Assembly (NCBI GenBank): GCA_964629575.1
Contig: CAZVUM010000013.1
Location: forward strand, 1-64,000
Length of the DNA: 64,000 nucleotides
Reading direction: 5' to 3'
Source: JAYPWI01 sp964629575
GTDB taxonomy: Bacteria > Actinomycetota > Acidimicrobiia > Acidimicrobiales > Poriferisodalaceae
The notes beneath the pieces were generated by a model. The model made no database searches and was not told the origin of the DNA. It was given only the letters and a program-made list of their open reading frames with translations. Made by a program: the position numbers and the translations under genes. Each line of letters starts with the position of its first letter. Position 1 is the stretch's first letter. Shown piece by piece: positions 15,826-24,171 of this stretch.

Positions 15826-18672
15826 CTACCCGGTGACACGAAGGGCGACCGCCGGCTCGATCGCGGCCGCCCGCCGCGCTGGGCCGATCGCCGCGAGCAA
15901 CGACGCCGCGACAGGTCCGAGTCCGATGATCGCGATGATGGCGACGGGGATCACCAGGTCGGGAGACCCGGCACCGAACACGTCGGCCCTCGCGACCACC
16001 TGCCACGCAGATACCAACCCGAGTGCGACGCCCACCAGCGCGCCCTGGCCGGCGATGAAGAGCGCTTCGGTGAGGAAGGCCCGCCGAACGGTCACGGACT
16101 GATAGCCCATCGCACGCAGCATCCCGATCTCGCGCCTTCGTTCACGCACGGCGCGCACCAAGACGATGCCGAGGCCTGCGACGCCGATGAGAAGTCCGAG
16201 CCCGAGGTATCCCTGCAAGATGCGAATGAAGCCCTGCTGACCAGCCAGTTCTTCGTCGATGTCGGCCTCGAAGGATCGGGCATCCACGCCGGCGGTGAGG
16301 AGTTCGCCGTTGACGACGGCCGCCACTGCGACAGGGTCGGAGCCCGGGGTGAGATCCAGGTAGTGCCGGGTCGGGGGTCCGGTGAGCTCTGTGATCACAG
16401 CGGCGGCGTCGCGCTTCATGAACACGCCGTTCCACACCCAGTCGTTCGCAAGTACTCCGACGATGGTGACCTCGGTGGACTCGCCGACCCCCGTGTCGGC
16501 CAGCGTGAGCTCGGAGTCCACGCGGATCACTTCGGCGCCTTCGTCGTCGATCAGAAACTCGCCGGCGATCGCGAGGTCGTCGTTCGCCAACACCGCCTCC
16601 CACACGTCGAGCTCGGTGGCATAGTCATCGCTCCAGGAGTCGAGCTGGGGCGCTCCTGCGACCAGCAGGTCCGGGCCGATGCCTGTCACGGGTCGCGTGA
16701 ACCAGCCTCTGCCGTCGTAGATGTCGGCCCAGCCGCGGTGGAGGGCCGCTGCGCCCTCGACCCCGTCGATCGCAACGAAGTCCTCGTTCATCGGAGGGTT
16801 GGCGGGACTGCTGTCGACGATCAGCTCGTGACCGCCGCCGGCCTGCGCGGCGAGCTCGTGGCCCTGGCTGTTGAACACGGCCACGATCACGGCCATGAAG
16901 GTGATCGTGAAGATCACGAGCGAGTACATACCGAGCAGCAGCCCGGTTCGGCCGGGCTTGGCGAGCGGGTAGGTGAGGCCCAGTCGGATCGGAACGCTTC
17001 TCGCTCCGTTGCCCGCGACCCGAAGGACTCGGTGCCACATCGAGCTGTTCACGGTCAGGAGAACGACCGCGGCCGCTGTGAGCGTCACCCCCTGGAAGAC
17101 GAAGACGTCGATGTCCGGCGCGGCCATCGCGTCGGGGAGGATGGTGAACACCCCGACGCCCCACACGAGGCTTGCCGCCGCGGCTGCAGACGCGGCTGGT
17201 CGCCGACCCGCGAGGGTCGACACGAGCGGCACCAGCCCGAACGCCGCAATCGGCACGCCGACGAGCGCGGGGATCGCTTCGTCACCTGTTGCGCCGAGCG
17301 CGAAGAGGGCTCCACCAGCGACGCTCGCGACCAGGCCGAATCCGATCCGCAGCCACGCCGCCCCCCGTCGGGGAGGGGCGGGCAGGTCCCGGATCGCGGC
17401 GATGACGTTGAGCCGGGCCAACCGAACCGACGCCAACCACACCGTGGTGAGGGTGATCAACAGACCGATGAGCGCGCTGGTGACGAGGCTCTGCGTCTCG
17501 AACGCGAACTGCAGGTCGAGGCCGTCGTTGGCCACCAGTGACCGGGCGAGCAGCCCGACGACCCAACCGACGCCGAGGCCCAATGCCACGCCGATCGGAG
17601 TGGCGAGCACGGCGTAGCCCGTGCCTTCGAGGCCCATCACCCTGACCAGCTGGTTTCGCTTGATCCCGAGTGCCCGCAGGATGCCGAGTTGGGTTCGGCG
17701 CTCCTCGGTGAGCATGACGACGATGTTGATCACGAGCAGGATTCCGCTGATCACAGCGAACGCGCCGATGCTCGAGAAGATGGTCGTGAGCTCCGATCCC
17801 TCGGCATCGGCATCGGCGAGCAGCTCGGCCTTCCAGTCATCTGCCTCGACGCCGGGAAGTGCGGCGGTGCGTTCGTGAAGAACGGGCAGTACCTGCCCGG
17901 AGCCGTCCGCGCCATCGAAGACCCCGCCGTCGTTGCTGACGTACACGAGGCCCGTGGGCGAATCGAATCTGGACTCCCCGGCGCTGGCGAACCAGGACTC
18001 CAACGTTCCCGGCGCGAGGTGGGCGTTCTCGACCCCGAGGCCGGCGAGGCCGTGCCGTTCGCTGACCGCGATCACCTCCACCACCCTGGAGGATCCGTAG
18101 GCGAAGATCTCGACCGAATCGCCGACCGCGGCATCGAGAGTGGCCGCCACATCTCGGGAGATCACGATCTCGCCCGGTGCCGGAGTAGCGCCGAGCCCGG
18201 CGTACCCGGTGGCCGCCGGGTCCCCGCCGAACGCCCTGGCGTCGTCGAAGTCGAGTTCGCGGAGCAGGACGGACGGCTCCGCTCTTCGCTGACCGTCTGA
18301 GGCCGGGGTGGCGATCACCCCCCTGGTGCTGACCGCCGTGAGGACTCCATCGACTCCTTCGATCGGCGGGACGGTGACCGCGTCGAGGACCACCGGCAGG
18401 TCGGCGGGGTCGTCGACCACGATTCCCTGGTCGAGGGGGCCATAGTCCGTGCGGGCGATGCTGCGGATCGAGGAGTCGATCGTGTCGCCGATGACGAACG
18501 AGGCGGTGATGATCGCGGTGCCGAGCAGGGCCCCGCCGATGACGATTACGGTCTCGCTCGGCCGCCTGGCGAGGTTGCGGAGAGCTTGGCGGCGCAGAAG
18601 GGGTCGCCGAACGACGTCGTGCAGCGCGACGAGGAGGATGCCGCCCACGACCACCAACAGCACGGTGGTCAT
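15826..18672 (-). CDS. FtsX/MacB-type ABC transporter permease, duplicated FtsX unit
   Basis: A 948-residue permease. After an N-terminal helix (LLVVVGGILLVAL) a second helix IVIGGALLGTAIITASFVIG leads into a large extracellular domain. A first FtsX unit spans about residues 300-435 (SIGAFAVISGILLVIN, MLTEERRTQLGILRALG), then four helices. A second outer domain and a final FtsX unit (LRAMGYQSVTVRRAF) end at residue 948. The partner ATPase overlaps it by 4 bp (ATGA). This layout fits lipoprotein or peptide export, or signalling ABC systems that do not import solutes. The cargo cannot be read. Confidence 0.88.
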   Translation of the reverse strand: MTTVLLVVVGGILLVALHDVVRRPLLRRQALRNLARRPSETVIVIGGALLGTAIITASFVIGDTIDSSIRSIARTDYGPLDQGIVVDDPADLPVVLDAVTVPPIEGVDGVLTAVSTRGVIATPASDGQRRAEPSVLLRELDFDDARAFGGDPAATGYAGLGATPAPGEIVISRDVAATLDAAVGDSVEIFAYGSSRVVEVIAVSERHGLAGLGVENAHLAPGTLESWFASAGESRFDSPTGLVYVSNDGGVFDGADGSGQVLPVLHERTAALPGVEADDWKAELLADADAEGSELTTIFSSIGAFAVISGILLVINIVVMLTEERRTQLGILRALGIKRNQLVRVMGLEGTGYAVLATPIGVALGLGVGWVVGLLARSLVANDGLDLQFAFETQSLVTSALIGLLITLTTVWLASVRLARLNVIAAIRDLPAPPRRGAAWLRIGFGLVASVAGGALFALGATGDEAIPALVGVPIAAFGLVPLVSTLAGRRPAASAAAAASLVWGVGVFTILPDAMAAPDIDVFVFQGVTLTAAAVVLLTVNSSMWHRVLRVAGNGARSVPIRLGLTYPLAKPGRTGLLLGMYSLVIFTITFMAVIVAVFNSQGHELAAQAGGGHELIVDSSPANPPMNEDFVAIDGVEGAAALHRGWADIYDGRGWFTRPVTGIGPDLLVAGAPQLDSWSDDYATELDVWEAVLANDDLAIAGEFLIDDEGAEVIRVDSELTLADTGVGESTEVTIVGVLANDWVWNGVFMKRDAAAVITELTGPPTRHYLDLTPGSDPVAVAAVVNGELLTAGVDARSFEADIDEELAGQQGFIRILQGYLGLGLLIGVAGLGIVLVRAVRERRREIGMLRAMGYQSVTVRRAFLTEALFIAGQGALVGVALGLVSAWQVVARADVFGAGSPDLVIPVAIIAIIGLGPVAASLLAAIGPARRAAAIEPAVALRVTG

Positions 18673-19406
18673 CGCAGGACCTCCTCGGCGGCGATGACGC
18701 CGTCCTCGATTCGAACGAGCCGATCGCCCGCGCGGCCCACTCCGTCGTCGTGGGTCACGACGACCAGCGCCTGGCCTTGCGCATTCACCTCCTGAAGGAG
18801 ATCGAGCACGAGAGCGGCGGTGGAGGAGTCGAGGTTGCCCGTCGGCTCATCGGCCCACACGAGAGCCGGTTCTGTGACGAGCGCACGCGCCGTGGCAACG
18901 CGTTGTTGCTCACCGCCGGAGAGCTCAGCGGGACGATGCCGGAGGCGGTCGCCCAGGCCCACGCGGTGGAGCATCTCGCCCGCCTGTTCCCGTGCCTGGC
19001 GACCGCCGACGCCCACCGCGAGCAGCGGCAGTTCGACGTTCTCGACAGCCGACAGCACGGGGATCAGGTTGAAGGACTGGAAGATGAAGCCCATGCGTCG
19101 CGCCCGGTGCTCGGTGCGTGCGCCGTCGCTCAGCTCCTGGATGTCGAGCCCGTCGATGACGACCGAACCCTCGTCGACGCTGTCGAGACCCGACAGGCAG
19201 TTGAGGAGCGTCGTCTTGCCATGGCCCGAGGGCCCCATGACGGTGAGGAGTTCGCCCGGCGCCACATCGAGGTCGACGCCGCGCAGTGCGCTCACCTCGA
19301 CGGCGCCGCTTCGGTAGGTCTTGTGGATGTCCCGCGCGGAGAGAAGGTCGGAAGTCTCCGGGACGTCCTCAGGGGGATCGGAGACGGTCATGACGGATTC
19401 GCTCAT
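18669..19406 (-). CDS. ABC transporter ATP-binding protein (LolD/MacB type)
   Basis: About 245 residues with all ATPase motifs: Walker A GPSGHGKTT (His where Ser or Ala is usual), Q-loop FIFQSFNLIP, signature LSGGEQQR, Walker B LVWADEPTGNLD and H-loop VVTHD. The ADEPTGNLD form and the FNLIPVLSAVENVELPL segment are typical of LolD/MacB-type ATPases working with FtsX-like permeases, matching the overlapping gene downstream. The start is uncertain: ATG 19406 chosen, with 19442 or 19391 possible. An array of CCCTGA motifs lies upstream (19453-19504). Confidence 0.88.
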   Translation of the reverse strand: MSESVMTVSDPPEDVPETSDLLSARDIHKTYRSGAVEVSALRGVDLDVAPGELLTVMGPSGHGKTTLLNCLSGLDSVDEGSVVIDGLDIQELSDGARTEHRARRMGFIFQSFNLIPVLSAVENVELPLLAVGVGGRQAREQAGEMLHRVGLGDRLRHRPAELSGGEQQRVATARALVTEPALVWADEPTGNLDSSTAALVLDLLQEVNAQGQALVVVTHDDGVGRAGDRLVRIEDGVIAAEEVLR

Positions 19407-19452
19407 GCTGCCAGGGTGGCCGGGCGGAGTGGGGGAGCGCATCGGGGCAGAT

Positions 19453-19506
19453 CCCTGAGCGTGCCCTGACCACCCTGACGCTGACCCTGAGATCCCACTC
19501 AGGGTC
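19453..19506. promoter_or_regulatory. Array of four direct CCCTGA motifs plus an inverted one, ending in a 9-bp perfect hairpin
   Basis: CCCTGA occurs at 19453, 19464, 19473 and 19485, steps of 11, 9 and 12 bp, and TCAGGG lies at 19499. The last direct and the inverted copy form GACCCTGAG-atccca-CTCAGGGTC (19483-19506). The array fills the gap between the acetoacetyl-CoA synthetase stop and the ABC ATPase start. It may be an operator for the ABC operon, or a terminator for the synthetase gene, although no T-run follows. Confidence 0.5.
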
Positions 19507-19512
19507 CGGGAA

Positions 19513-21459
19513 TCAGCTCCTGAGGGCCGGATGGTCGACGAAGGCCTCCAGCGCCGATGGGTCGTCGATCGCCTCGGCGTTCTTCACCGGGCGTCCGTGC
19601 ACAACCTCGCGGATGGCGAGCTCGACCAACTTCCCGCTCCTGGTACGCGGAATCGCAGGAACCTGAGCGACCACCGACGGCGTGTGGCGCGGAGATGCGC
19701 CACTGCGAATCTGGCCCTTGATGCGGTTGATGAGCTCGTCGTCGAGCTCGAGACCGTCCCTGAGGCGGACGAACAGCACGACGCGCGTGTCCGCGTCGAC
19801 CTGCTGGCCGATCACGACTGACTCGAGCACCTCGTCGATCAGGTCGACCTGACGGTAGATCTCCGCCGTGCCGATGCGGACGCCGCCGGGGTTGAGCGTG
19901 GCGTCGCTGCGGCCCGAGATGACCATTCCGCCGTTGGCGGTCCAGGCGGCGAAATCGCCGTGGTGCCACAGGCCGGGGATCTCGTCGAAGTACGCGGCGC
20001 TGTATCGCGCGTGGTCTGGGTCGTCCCAGAACCGCAGCGGCATCGACGGAAAGGAGTTGCGGCACACGAGCTCGCCCTGTTCGGGCACAGGCACGGGGGC
20101 GCCGTCGGCGCGTGCGACGTCGGCCGCCACGCCGAGCGCCGGCACCTGGATCTCCCCAGCGTGAACAGGGCCAGTGGGGTCGCCGGTCACGAAGCAACCA
20201 CAGATGTCGGTGCCCCCGGAGAACGAGGCGAGGTGCACGTCGGCCTTCACGTGCTCGTACACGTAGCGGAAGCCTTCAGGGGCCAGGGGCGAGCCGGTAG
20301 AGGCCACAACGTCGAGCGAGGCCAGGTCGTGCGTCTCGCCCGGCCGGATGGCCTCTTTCTGGATGCCTTCGATGAACTTCGCGCTCACGCCGAGGAGTCG
20401 CGGCTGCAGTTCGTCTGTGATGTCGAACAGGCGGCTGGGTGTCGGGTGGAAGGGCGAGCCGTCGTAGAGGATCAACGTCACCCCCGACGACAGGCCGGCG
20501 ACCAGCCAGTTCCACATCATCCACCCGGTCGTCGTGAAGTAGATCATGCGGTCGCCGGCACGCAGATCGCAGTGGAGCTGAAGCTCCGACCAGTGCTTGA
20601 GGAGGACGCCGCCAGCTCGATGCACGATGCACTTGGGTTTGCCGGTCGTGCCGCTGCTGTAGAGCACGTAGATGGGGTGGTCGAAGGGGAGCGGGGTGAA
20701 GTCGGGTTCGGAGGCGTCGGCGTGCGGCGCTGTCCATTCCTCGAATCCGATGGCGTCGGGAAGCGGTGACAGATCGAGCGGTTGATCCCCGTAGGGAACA
20801 ACGACGGTCGCGGCGAGCGAGGGAAGGCCGGCTGCGACGTGCGCCACCTTGTCGCGGATGTCGTGGCGGGTCCCCCCGTAGAAATATCCGTCTGTCGCCA
20901 CGAAGACCGAGGGTTCGATCTGCCCGAAGCGATCGAGGACTCCGTCCGCTCCGAAGTCGGGGCTGGTCGAGCTGTATACGGCGCCGATCGAAGCCGCGGC
21001 CAAGAAGACGATGATCGCTTCTGGCCCGTTGGGCAGCAGGGTCACCACGCGATCACCGGCCTCGACGCCGGTCTCGATCAGCGCTCGCTGCGTGCGGGCG
21101 ACCGCTGCGCGCAGCTCGTCCCACGACAGCTCTCGCTGGACGACGTCCTCGCCCCTGAAGATCAGCGCCGGCGCGCTGCCCGATGTTCGGAGATAGTTCT
21201 CCGCCAGGTTGAGTCGGGCCTCGGGGAACCAGGAGACGTTGGGGCCGACGGGTCCGCCCCCATCGTTGTCGCCCAGCTCACCGACCCCGCCCGCTGTCTC
21301 GAAGACCGCACGCCAGAAGCGGCCTGGCTGCTCGATACTCCACCGGTGCAGTTCGGCGTAGGAGTTGGCGTCGAGTGGGCAGCCGACCCGTTCGGCGAAT
21401 CGCCACAGGTTGGTGTTGCGGCGCGCATCCTCACTCGGGGTCCACAGAGGTCCGCTCAT
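19513..21459 (-). CDS. Acetoacetate-CoA ligase (acetoacetyl-CoA synthetase)
   Basis: A 648-residue adenylate-forming enzyme of the acetoacetyl-CoA synthetase branch, turning acetoacetate, ATP and CoA into acetoacetyl-CoA. Visible marks: the N-terminal PLWTPS and FWRAVFE patterns, the ATP loop YSSGTTGKPK, the WMMWNW segment peculiar to this branch, the GRSDATLNPGGVRIGTAEIY hinge region and the catalytic Lys in RTRSGKLVE. Length fits the family (about 650). The start at ATG 21459 gives the usual MSGPLW terminus with GAGG upstream; an ATG at 21504 would overlap the previous gene. Likely role in ketone-body or polyhydroxyalkanoate metabolism. Confidence 0.92.
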   Translation of the reverse strand: MSGPLWTPSEDARRNTNLWRFAERVGCPLDANSYAELHRWSIEQPGRFWRAVFETAGGVGELGDNDGGGPVGPNVSWFPEARLNLAENYLRTSGSAPALIFRGEDVVQRELSWDELRAAVARTQRALIETGVEAGDRVVTLLPNGPEAIIVFLAAASIGAVYSSTSPDFGADGVLDRFGQIEPSVFVATDGYFYGGTRHDIRDKVAHVAAGLPSLAATVVVPYGDQPLDLSPLPDAIGFEEWTAPHADASEPDFTPLPFDHPIYVLYSSGTTGKPKCIVHRAGGVLLKHWSELQLHCDLRAGDRMIYFTTTGWMMWNWLVAGLSSGVTLILYDGSPFHPTPSRLFDITDELQPRLLGVSAKFIEGIQKEAIRPGETHDLASLDVVASTGSPLAPEGFRYVYEHVKADVHLASFSGGTDICGCFVTGDPTGPVHAGEIQVPALGVAADVARADGAPVPVPEQGELVCRNSFPSMPLRFWDDPDHARYSAAYFDEIPGLWHHGDFAAWTANGGMVISGRSDATLNPGGVRIGTAEIYRQVDLIDEVLESVVIGQQVDADTRVVLFVRLRDGLELDDELINRIKGQIRSGASPRHTPSVVAQVPAIPRTRSGKLVELAIREVVHGRPVKNAEAIDDPSALEAFVDHPALRS

Positions 21460-21496
21460 CGGTCGCCTCGCTGTCGAATCAGAACCAACGTTGCCG

Positions 21497-22255
21497 TCAC
21501 CCATCCTCGCGGTCGCGGATCACGAGCGCGCGGCGGCCTTTCCGAAGCCCGATCAGGGTGCCGGACGATGTAGCGCCAGTTCCGATCGGCGTGTGGTGGA
21601 TCACTCCCAGAACCGTGCCGCCGATGACGATCGCCGCCACGGAGATCGGCCACCACACCGCTCCACCGGTGAGGCAGTCGCGCTCGACGACGATCCACAA
21701 CGGAGCGCAGTCCTCTGGTGAGCCGTCGATCGTGGCGGTGTGCGGGAGTGCGAACGACAGAACGCCGCCGAGCACCATCATCGAGGCGAGCCATTCCTGG
21801 ACGCGCTCGGACGCCCGCAGGGTGATCGTCGTGAGGGGCGTGCGTGGCGTCCAGTAGATGGCCTGAAGCGACGCGACCACGATCCCGAGACCTGCGAGGT
21901 TGAGCGCCAGGCCCGTCGCCGAACCGACGAGCTGCCAGTAGTCGATCGTTGCGAGCACGACGCCGGCCGAGAGTCCCGCGATCGAACCACGGCCCGCTCG
22001 TTCCCACCCGGGGAGCAGGTTGGAGACAGCGGCGAGGACCAGGAGCACGCCGAGAAAGCTGAAGGCGAGGAGCCACAGGAAGCTCGCGACCCGTGGCGAC
22101 TGCGCTGTGTCTCCGGTGACGATGTTGGCCAGGTAGTGCCCGCTCACCGTCAAGGGCAGGCTGGCGAGCGCGGCCACGGCCATCGCCTGGGCGCGCACGG
22201 CTATTCCGGTGCGGTGAGGGCTCCGCACCTCAGCGATCGGCTGGTCTCCTGCCAT
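21497..22255 (-). CDS. Polytopic membrane protein of unknown function
   Basis: A 252-residue protein with about six hydrophobic helices (for example VASFLWLLAFSFLGVLLVLAAV and ISVAAIVIGGTVLGVIHH) and no family I recognise. A loop with GSPEDCAPLWIVVERDCLTGG holds two Cys that could form a disulfide on the outer face. A TAGCGT box 8 nt upstream of the ATG marks a leaderless start. It is probably cotranscribed with acetoacetyl-CoA synthetase, whose start is 37 bp downstream. Confidence 0.75.
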   Translation of the reverse strand: MAGDQPIAEVRSPHRTGIAVRAQAMAVAALASLPLTVSGHYLANIVTGDTAQSPRVASFLWLLAFSFLGVLLVLAAVSNLLPGWERAGRGSIAGLSAGVVLATIDYWQLVGSATGLALNLAGLGIVVASLQAIYWTPRTPLTTITLRASERVQEWLASMMVLGGVLSFALPHTATIDGSPEDCAPLWIVVERDCLTGGAVWWPISVAAIVIGGTVLGVIHHTPIGTGATSSGTLIGLRKGRRALVIRDREDG

Positions 22256-22263
22256 TGCCGAGA

Positions 22264-22269
22264 ACGCTA
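22264..22269 (-). promoter_or_regulatory. -10 hexamer TAGCGT for the membrane protein gene at 22255
   Basis: Minus-strand TAGCGT with an 8-nt gap to the ATG at 22255. Confidence 0.5.
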
Positions 22270-22314
22270 GCCGCAGGGGTTGCCGGACGACAGCGCCAGG
22301 CCACCCCCGAGCCC

Positions 22315-22366
22315 CGTTTCGGGTACGCCGTGGCCGCGCTGGCGCAGGCGTCGCGTACCCAAAACG
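22315..22366. repeat. Inverted repeat with 14-bp arms, related to the cluster at 5523-5604
   Basis: CGTTTCGGGTACGC (22315-22328) and GCGTACCCAAAACG (22353-22366) pair at 13 of 14 positions around a 24-nt GC-rich loop. The core CGTTTyGGGTrC is shared with the repeats at 5523-5604. It lies between two divergent promoters and ends 9 bp before the -10 box of the 22387 gene. Confidence 0.6.
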
Positions 22367-22374
22367 GCGCGCGT

Positions 22375-22380
22375 TAGCGT
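22375..22380 (+). promoter_or_regulatory. -10 hexamer TAGCGT for the PEP-mobile-domain gene
   Basis: The gap to the ATG at 22387 is 6 nt. The spacer region upstream of the hexamer is occupied by the inverted repeat. Confidence 0.55.
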
Positions 22381-22386
22381 GCTGCG

Positions 22387-24150
22387 ATGAGTGCAGGACA
22401 GATCAGATGGATCGACGACACGCGGGACGACCCCCGCACGCCGTTCTGGACGCGTGCCAACGCCGGTGAGGTCCTGCCCGATCCGCCGAGCCCGGCGGGA
22501 TGGGACCTCGTGTTCGACAATGGCGGCACGGTCGCCGGCTGGCGTGACTGCGCGGTCAATCGGTTGGGAATCGAAGCTCACGAGTTCGGCGACGAGCCAG
22601 ACGCCTGCGGGTTCATCGGGCTGATCGGCGGCTATGCGTATCTCAGCGCGACCTGGATCCGAGTGTGGGCCGAGCGAACACCGGGCATGACCGCCGCCGA
22701 CGTCGACGCCGCCTACTTCGGCGATCACCCCGACGTGCCGCCATACGAGCCCGAGCCCTGGCACGAGAACGCCCACACGACCGAGACCATGGCCGGCTGG
22801 CTCGGCTGGGTCATGGGTGACATGGACCAGTCCGAGCTCGAAGCGCAGCGGGTCGAGGCCCATGAGCACCGGGCGTCGCGGCCCGACCTCAGCGCATTGT
22901 CCGACCTCGCCCTCGTCGAGCGAGCGCTCGAGCTGCGGCCGGTGGAGCGTCGTCTGTTCGACATGCACATCAACCAGAGCGGTGCCGCGTCGATCGGCCC
23001 GGGTGTCATCGGCGCGGTCTGTGCGGCTGTTGGCCGTCCCGAGGCGGCGATGCGAATCCTGGCCGGGATCGGTGGCGTCGATTCTGCTGCCCCGTCGTTG
23101 GCACTCTGGGATCTGTCGCGCATCGTTCGCGCTGAGCCCGAGGTCGCGGGCCTGTTCGACGGCGGAACCGACGGTCTCGAGGACAGGCTGAGGGCGAATC
23201 CCGGGGCTGCGAGGTTCGTCTCCGAATTCGAGGCCTTCCTCCGTGAGTTCGGATCTCGCGGACCCAACGAGTGGGACATCCACGCCGATACGTGGGAAAC
23301 CACGCCCGCCCTCCCGCTGGCCTTCGTGGAGCTGATGCGCCGCCAGGAGGACGACGAGTCGCCGCGCCTCGCTGCCGCCGAGCGCGAAGCAGAGCGCGAG
23401 AAGTTGGCCGAAGAGATCGCCGCCGCGGTATCGGGCGACGCCGAGGCCCACGGTCAATTCTTGGCGGCCGTCGCGAGCGCCAACACCTTCGTTCCCGGTC
23501 GCGAGCGGTCCAAGACCAACATCGTGCGGGTCATCCAGGAGACCCGGATGGCGGTGTGGGAGCTCGGGCGTCGGGCGGTCGAGCGAGGCGACATCGCGCA
23601 GGCGATGGACATCTGCATGCTCTTCGAGGACGAGCTCGTGGCATACGCTGAAGGTGGGCTGGCCGACCTGGGCCCCCTGGTCGAGGCGCGGGCTGCGCAT
23701 CTCGATGAGCTCCTCGGCCTGGAGCCACCCTTCATCATCAACGGGCGCCGGCCACCGCACAGCGAGTGGGATGCCTCTGGTGGGCGCGAGGTCGAACTCG
23801 CGGCCGTTGGCGAGACCATTCAGGGTGTGCCCGGTTGCCCCGGCACCTACCGCGGGCGCGCCAGAGTGGTGCTGGATCCATCCGACCCCTTCGCGCTGGA
23901 GCCGGGCGACGTCTTGGTGGCGCCGCACACCGACCCGGCCTGGACTCCTCTGTTCGTTCCGGCCGGCGGTGTCGTGGTCGACGTCGGGGCCGCGTTGAGC
24001 CATGCGATCATCGTCAGTCGCGAACTGGGCATTCCGTGCGTCGTGTCGGCGACCGATGCGACGAGACGCATCCCCGATGGAGCGCTCATCGAGGTCCACG
24101 GCGACACCGGTGCCGTGACCGTCGTCGAGGTCCCCGCAGCGGCGACCTGA
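22387..24150 (+). CDS. PEP-utilising mobile-domain protein without an ATP-grasp domain (rifampin phosphotransferase-like)
   Basis: A 587-residue protein. Residues 160-470 resemble the middle, substrate-binding part of rifampin phosphotransferases (motif FGSRGPNEWDI), and residues 480-587 are the swivelling phosphohistidine domain with the signature ALSHAIIVSRELGIPCV, His539 being the phosphate carrier. The N-terminal ATP-binding domain that charges this His in PEP synthase and rifampin phosphotransferase is absent; the N-terminal 130 residues show no ATP-grasp motifs. It may work with a separate ATPase subunit encoded elsewhere, or act as a carrier. Leaderless start at 22387. Confidence 0.8.
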   Translation: MSAGQIRWIDDTRDDPRTPFWTRANAGEVLPDPPSPAGWDLVFDNGGTVAGWRDCAVNRLGIEAHEFGDEPDACGFIGLIGGYAYLSATWIRVWAERTPGMTAADVDAAYFGDHPDVPPYEPEPWHENAHTTETMAGWLGWVMGDMDQSELEAQRVEAHEHRASRPDLSALSDLALVERALELRPVERRLFDMHINQSGAASIGPGVIGAVCAAVGRPEAAMRILAGIGGVDSAAPSLALWDLSRIVRAEPEVAGLFDGGTDGLEDRLRANPGAARFVSEFEAFLREFGSRGPNEWDIHADTWETTPALPLAFVELMRRQEDDESPRLAAAEREAEREKLAEEIAAAVSGDAEAHGQFLAAVASANTFVPGRERSKTNIVRVIQETRMAVWELGRRAVERGDIAQAMDICMLFEDELVAYAEGGLADLGPLVEARAAHLDELLGLEPPFIINGRRPPHSEWDASGGREVELAAVGETIQGVPGCPGTYRGRARVVLDPSDPFALEPGDVLVAPHTDPAWTPLFVPAGGVVVDVGAALSHAIIVSRELGIPCVVSATDATRRIPDGALIEVHGDTGAVTVVEVPAAAT

Positions 24151-24158
24151 ACCCGATG

Positions 24159-24164
24159 TAGGGT
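24159..24164 (+). promoter_or_regulatory. -10 hexamer TAGGGT for the TIGR03084-like gene
   Basis: Lies in the 21-bp gap after the previous stop, 7 nt before the ATG at 24172, so this gene has its own promoter despite close packing. Confidence 0.5.
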
Positions 24165-24171
24165 CCAGCAC

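Noticed and set aside
15784..17541. A 585-codon open frame on the plus strand opposite the FtsX permease
   Set aside because: Its translation is low-complexity Arg/Asp/Gly/His-rich and matches no family, while the opposite strand encodes a clear permease. Long antisense frames are expected in DNA this GC-rich. The same applies to frames at 22267-24843(-), 25816-28077(+), 36340-37554(+), 46297-47814(+) and 3487-4851(-).
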